DNA from: Cyclospora cayetanensis
Lineage: Eukaryota; Apicomplexa; Conoidasida; Eucoccidiorida; Eimeriidae
Direction of reading: 5' to 3'
DNA length: 50,437 nt
NCBI RefSeq assembly: GCF_002999335.1
Contig: NW_020312188.1
Span: forward strand, 1-50,437
Part shown: positions 49,011-50,437 of the stretch, piece by piece
How the letters are laid out: every line of letters starts with the position of its first letter
Position numbering within the stretch: the first letter of the stretch is position 1
The notes under the pieces: model-generated
Database searches by the model: none
Told to the model about the DNA's origin: nothing
What the model saw: only the letters and a program-made list of their open reading frames with translations
Position numbers and translations under genes: made by a program

Positions 49011-50437
49011 AGTAGAGAAATTACACAGACGCGCGAGTACTCATTGGTGCAGGATGGCTAGGAGATTCATGAAATAGTTAGGACTAAAGGGCTAGACGGG
49101 GTCATGGAGTGAGGGAAGCTGTGTGAAATGCCGTCGGGAACAGCCACTTGAGCATGGGTCGCATCCGTGAATACATAAGCTTTTGTCACTTTTCGAGATT
49201 CTGTTGGGGGTGTGTAGCATCCTGGACGTGGAATAGCCTCGCATGATTGCTGCACGGTAGCAACTTTGCAAAGTACATCGGCAAACACCGCCAATGTGAC
49301 ATGCACGATTAAAGCACGCATGCGAAGACAGGCATGGACTTTTGCGCCACCTTTGTTCAGAAGTGCTTGGGCATCATGGAGCTGTGCAGCTTTTTCCTGT
49401 TTTGCTGTTATTTGTAATGCGGTTTGTGTGCGCATGTCGCGCTGCCGTTCACAAGCGGCTGCGTTGGTGTGGCTTAGTGAGTATGGCTGCGCATGCGACG
49501 TACGGTTTTGGTGTGGGTACACGGCAGCAGTGCTGTACAGTCAGTGTTGTATGGCCTCCTGCTGCAGTGGTTCAATGAACAATTATTGTTGTAGGGTGAA
49601 GGATCCTTTTTTCTGACACCTGGAGGATAAGCTGTGCTCCTTGGTTTTCGGGGTGCAGTGGAAGCCACAATATGTCAGGTCTTTCGCAACTGCAAGGGTG
49701 GTGCAGGTCCTCTGGATGTTGACAGGCTTCGTTTATGGCAAATTGCGCATTTTGACCAACTGTGTGCCTTATTTTCGGGTTTCCCCTTGCACAAAGGAGC
49801 GTAAAAGGTGAATCTGACATGAAACCGATCGGTGTCTTTGCCGATGCAGCTTTGCTTTGTGGTTTTGTTTGGAGATACTGCCAGTTGTTTCCCAGTGAGG
49901 AAGCTCGGTGTGCGCATATACTTTACAGAGTACGCCCTGTAAACAGATATGTATTGTTGGAGCTGCAACGTTGGTGTGATCGCAAATTACACTTGAAGCA
50001 CTGAAACATTTCCCAAATTTAACGTGAACGTTTCTGTGCTTTCGCTCTTTGCATGGCTAGGGAACAGTGTATCCAGTTAAAACGGCTTGCCCAGAAACCT
50101 TAGAGATGCTGCGATGGGCCTATTGAAACTAGCACATATGCTAGTGGGAGGAATGTATGTGGATATCGTCTGTGTGCACTTTTACTCCGATTACTTTTTC
50201 TTTGACTTGTTACGGAGACAAAGGTTTCAACAGGCTACGTATCCGGTCATTGTGTGCTTTGTGAGGTGCTGCCGACTCTATATGCACATGTAGCTCAGAA
50301 GAGTATTTGAGTGCAATGCAATCCGTGTCATGTGTGGGAGTTTTTTAGTATGAGCTACAAACTGCGTGCACATGCGCTGTTTCGTTCATGCGAATACTCA
50401 AACACTATAGAGGGCTTAGAGAGGAATACCACGGTTA
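49011..50437. other. Right end of the desert, no gene supported
   Basis: Open frames on both strands (the longest is minus-strand 49522-49067) show no recognisable motif. The second R4 copy lies near 49515-49560 (TGTACAGTCAGTGTTGTATGG). No telomere-type repeat array is present at the right edge. Confidence 0.4.

Noticed and set aside
9400..50437. Search for tRNA genes by eye (GGTTCRANYCC-type boxes), rRNA, retroelement polymerase motifs and CRISPR-like spaced repeats
   Set aside because: Only partial B-box-like words without a matching A box or cloverleaf were found, no polymerase motif was seen, and the repeats present are long and degenerate rather than short and evenly spaced.

Overview
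The window looks like nuclear DNA from an apicomplexan, most likely a coccidian of the Eimeria/Cyclospora type. This is inferred from style, not from a species marker. The left end has genes with short introns (about 60-450 bp) and standard GT-AG splice sites, CAG tracts coding for poly-Gln, long C and G homopolymers, and GGGGCCCC- or CCTAGG-like palindromes. No rRNA, tRNA, CRISPR array, bacterial operon or intact mobile-element gene was seen.

Region 1 (1 to about 9.3 kb) is gene-dense. Four minus-strand genes can be argued for: (i) a coiled-coil protein running off the left edge; (ii) a short final exon ending in one hydrophobic helix; (iii) a Gln-rich membrane-type protein with three phase-compatible exons; and (iv) GET4, the best-supported gene, rebuilt as seven exons from 9262 down to 6314. 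The plus strand carries a divergent PSMG4-like proteasome assembly chaperone at 4687-5217. A less certain minus-strand gene lies at 5300-5868, and an ambiguous block at 3650-3883 is open on both strands. GET4 acts in delivery of tail-anchored proteins to the ER and the PSMG4 family acts in 20S proteasome assembly. These are housekeeping roles, and nothing suggests the neighbours form one pathway.

Region 2 (about 9.3 to 40.5 kb) is a gene desert. Open frames are short, on both strands, and of the size expected by chance; none could be chained into a recognisable protein. The features typical of region 1 (CAG tracts, GGGGCCCC palindromes) largely stop at its border. The plus strand leans to A+C up to about 19 kb and to G+T from about 20 kb to the end of the window. 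The desert also holds a 47-bp tandem duplication, one purine-rich and one pyrimidine-rich island, and a perfect 10-bp hairpin.

Region 3 (about 40.5 to 50.4 kb) is still non-coding by eye but contains a family of very diverged repeats. Three units are spaced 575 and 576 bp apart (40.6, 41.2 and 41.8 kb), a probable fourth lies near 42.37 kb, and related copies lie near 46.3, 47.75 and 48.3 kb. This degenerate array, inside a long strand-asymmetric desert, is the most unusual part of the window. It could be an old satellite, a decayed element or subtelomeric DNA; the sequence alone does not decide.
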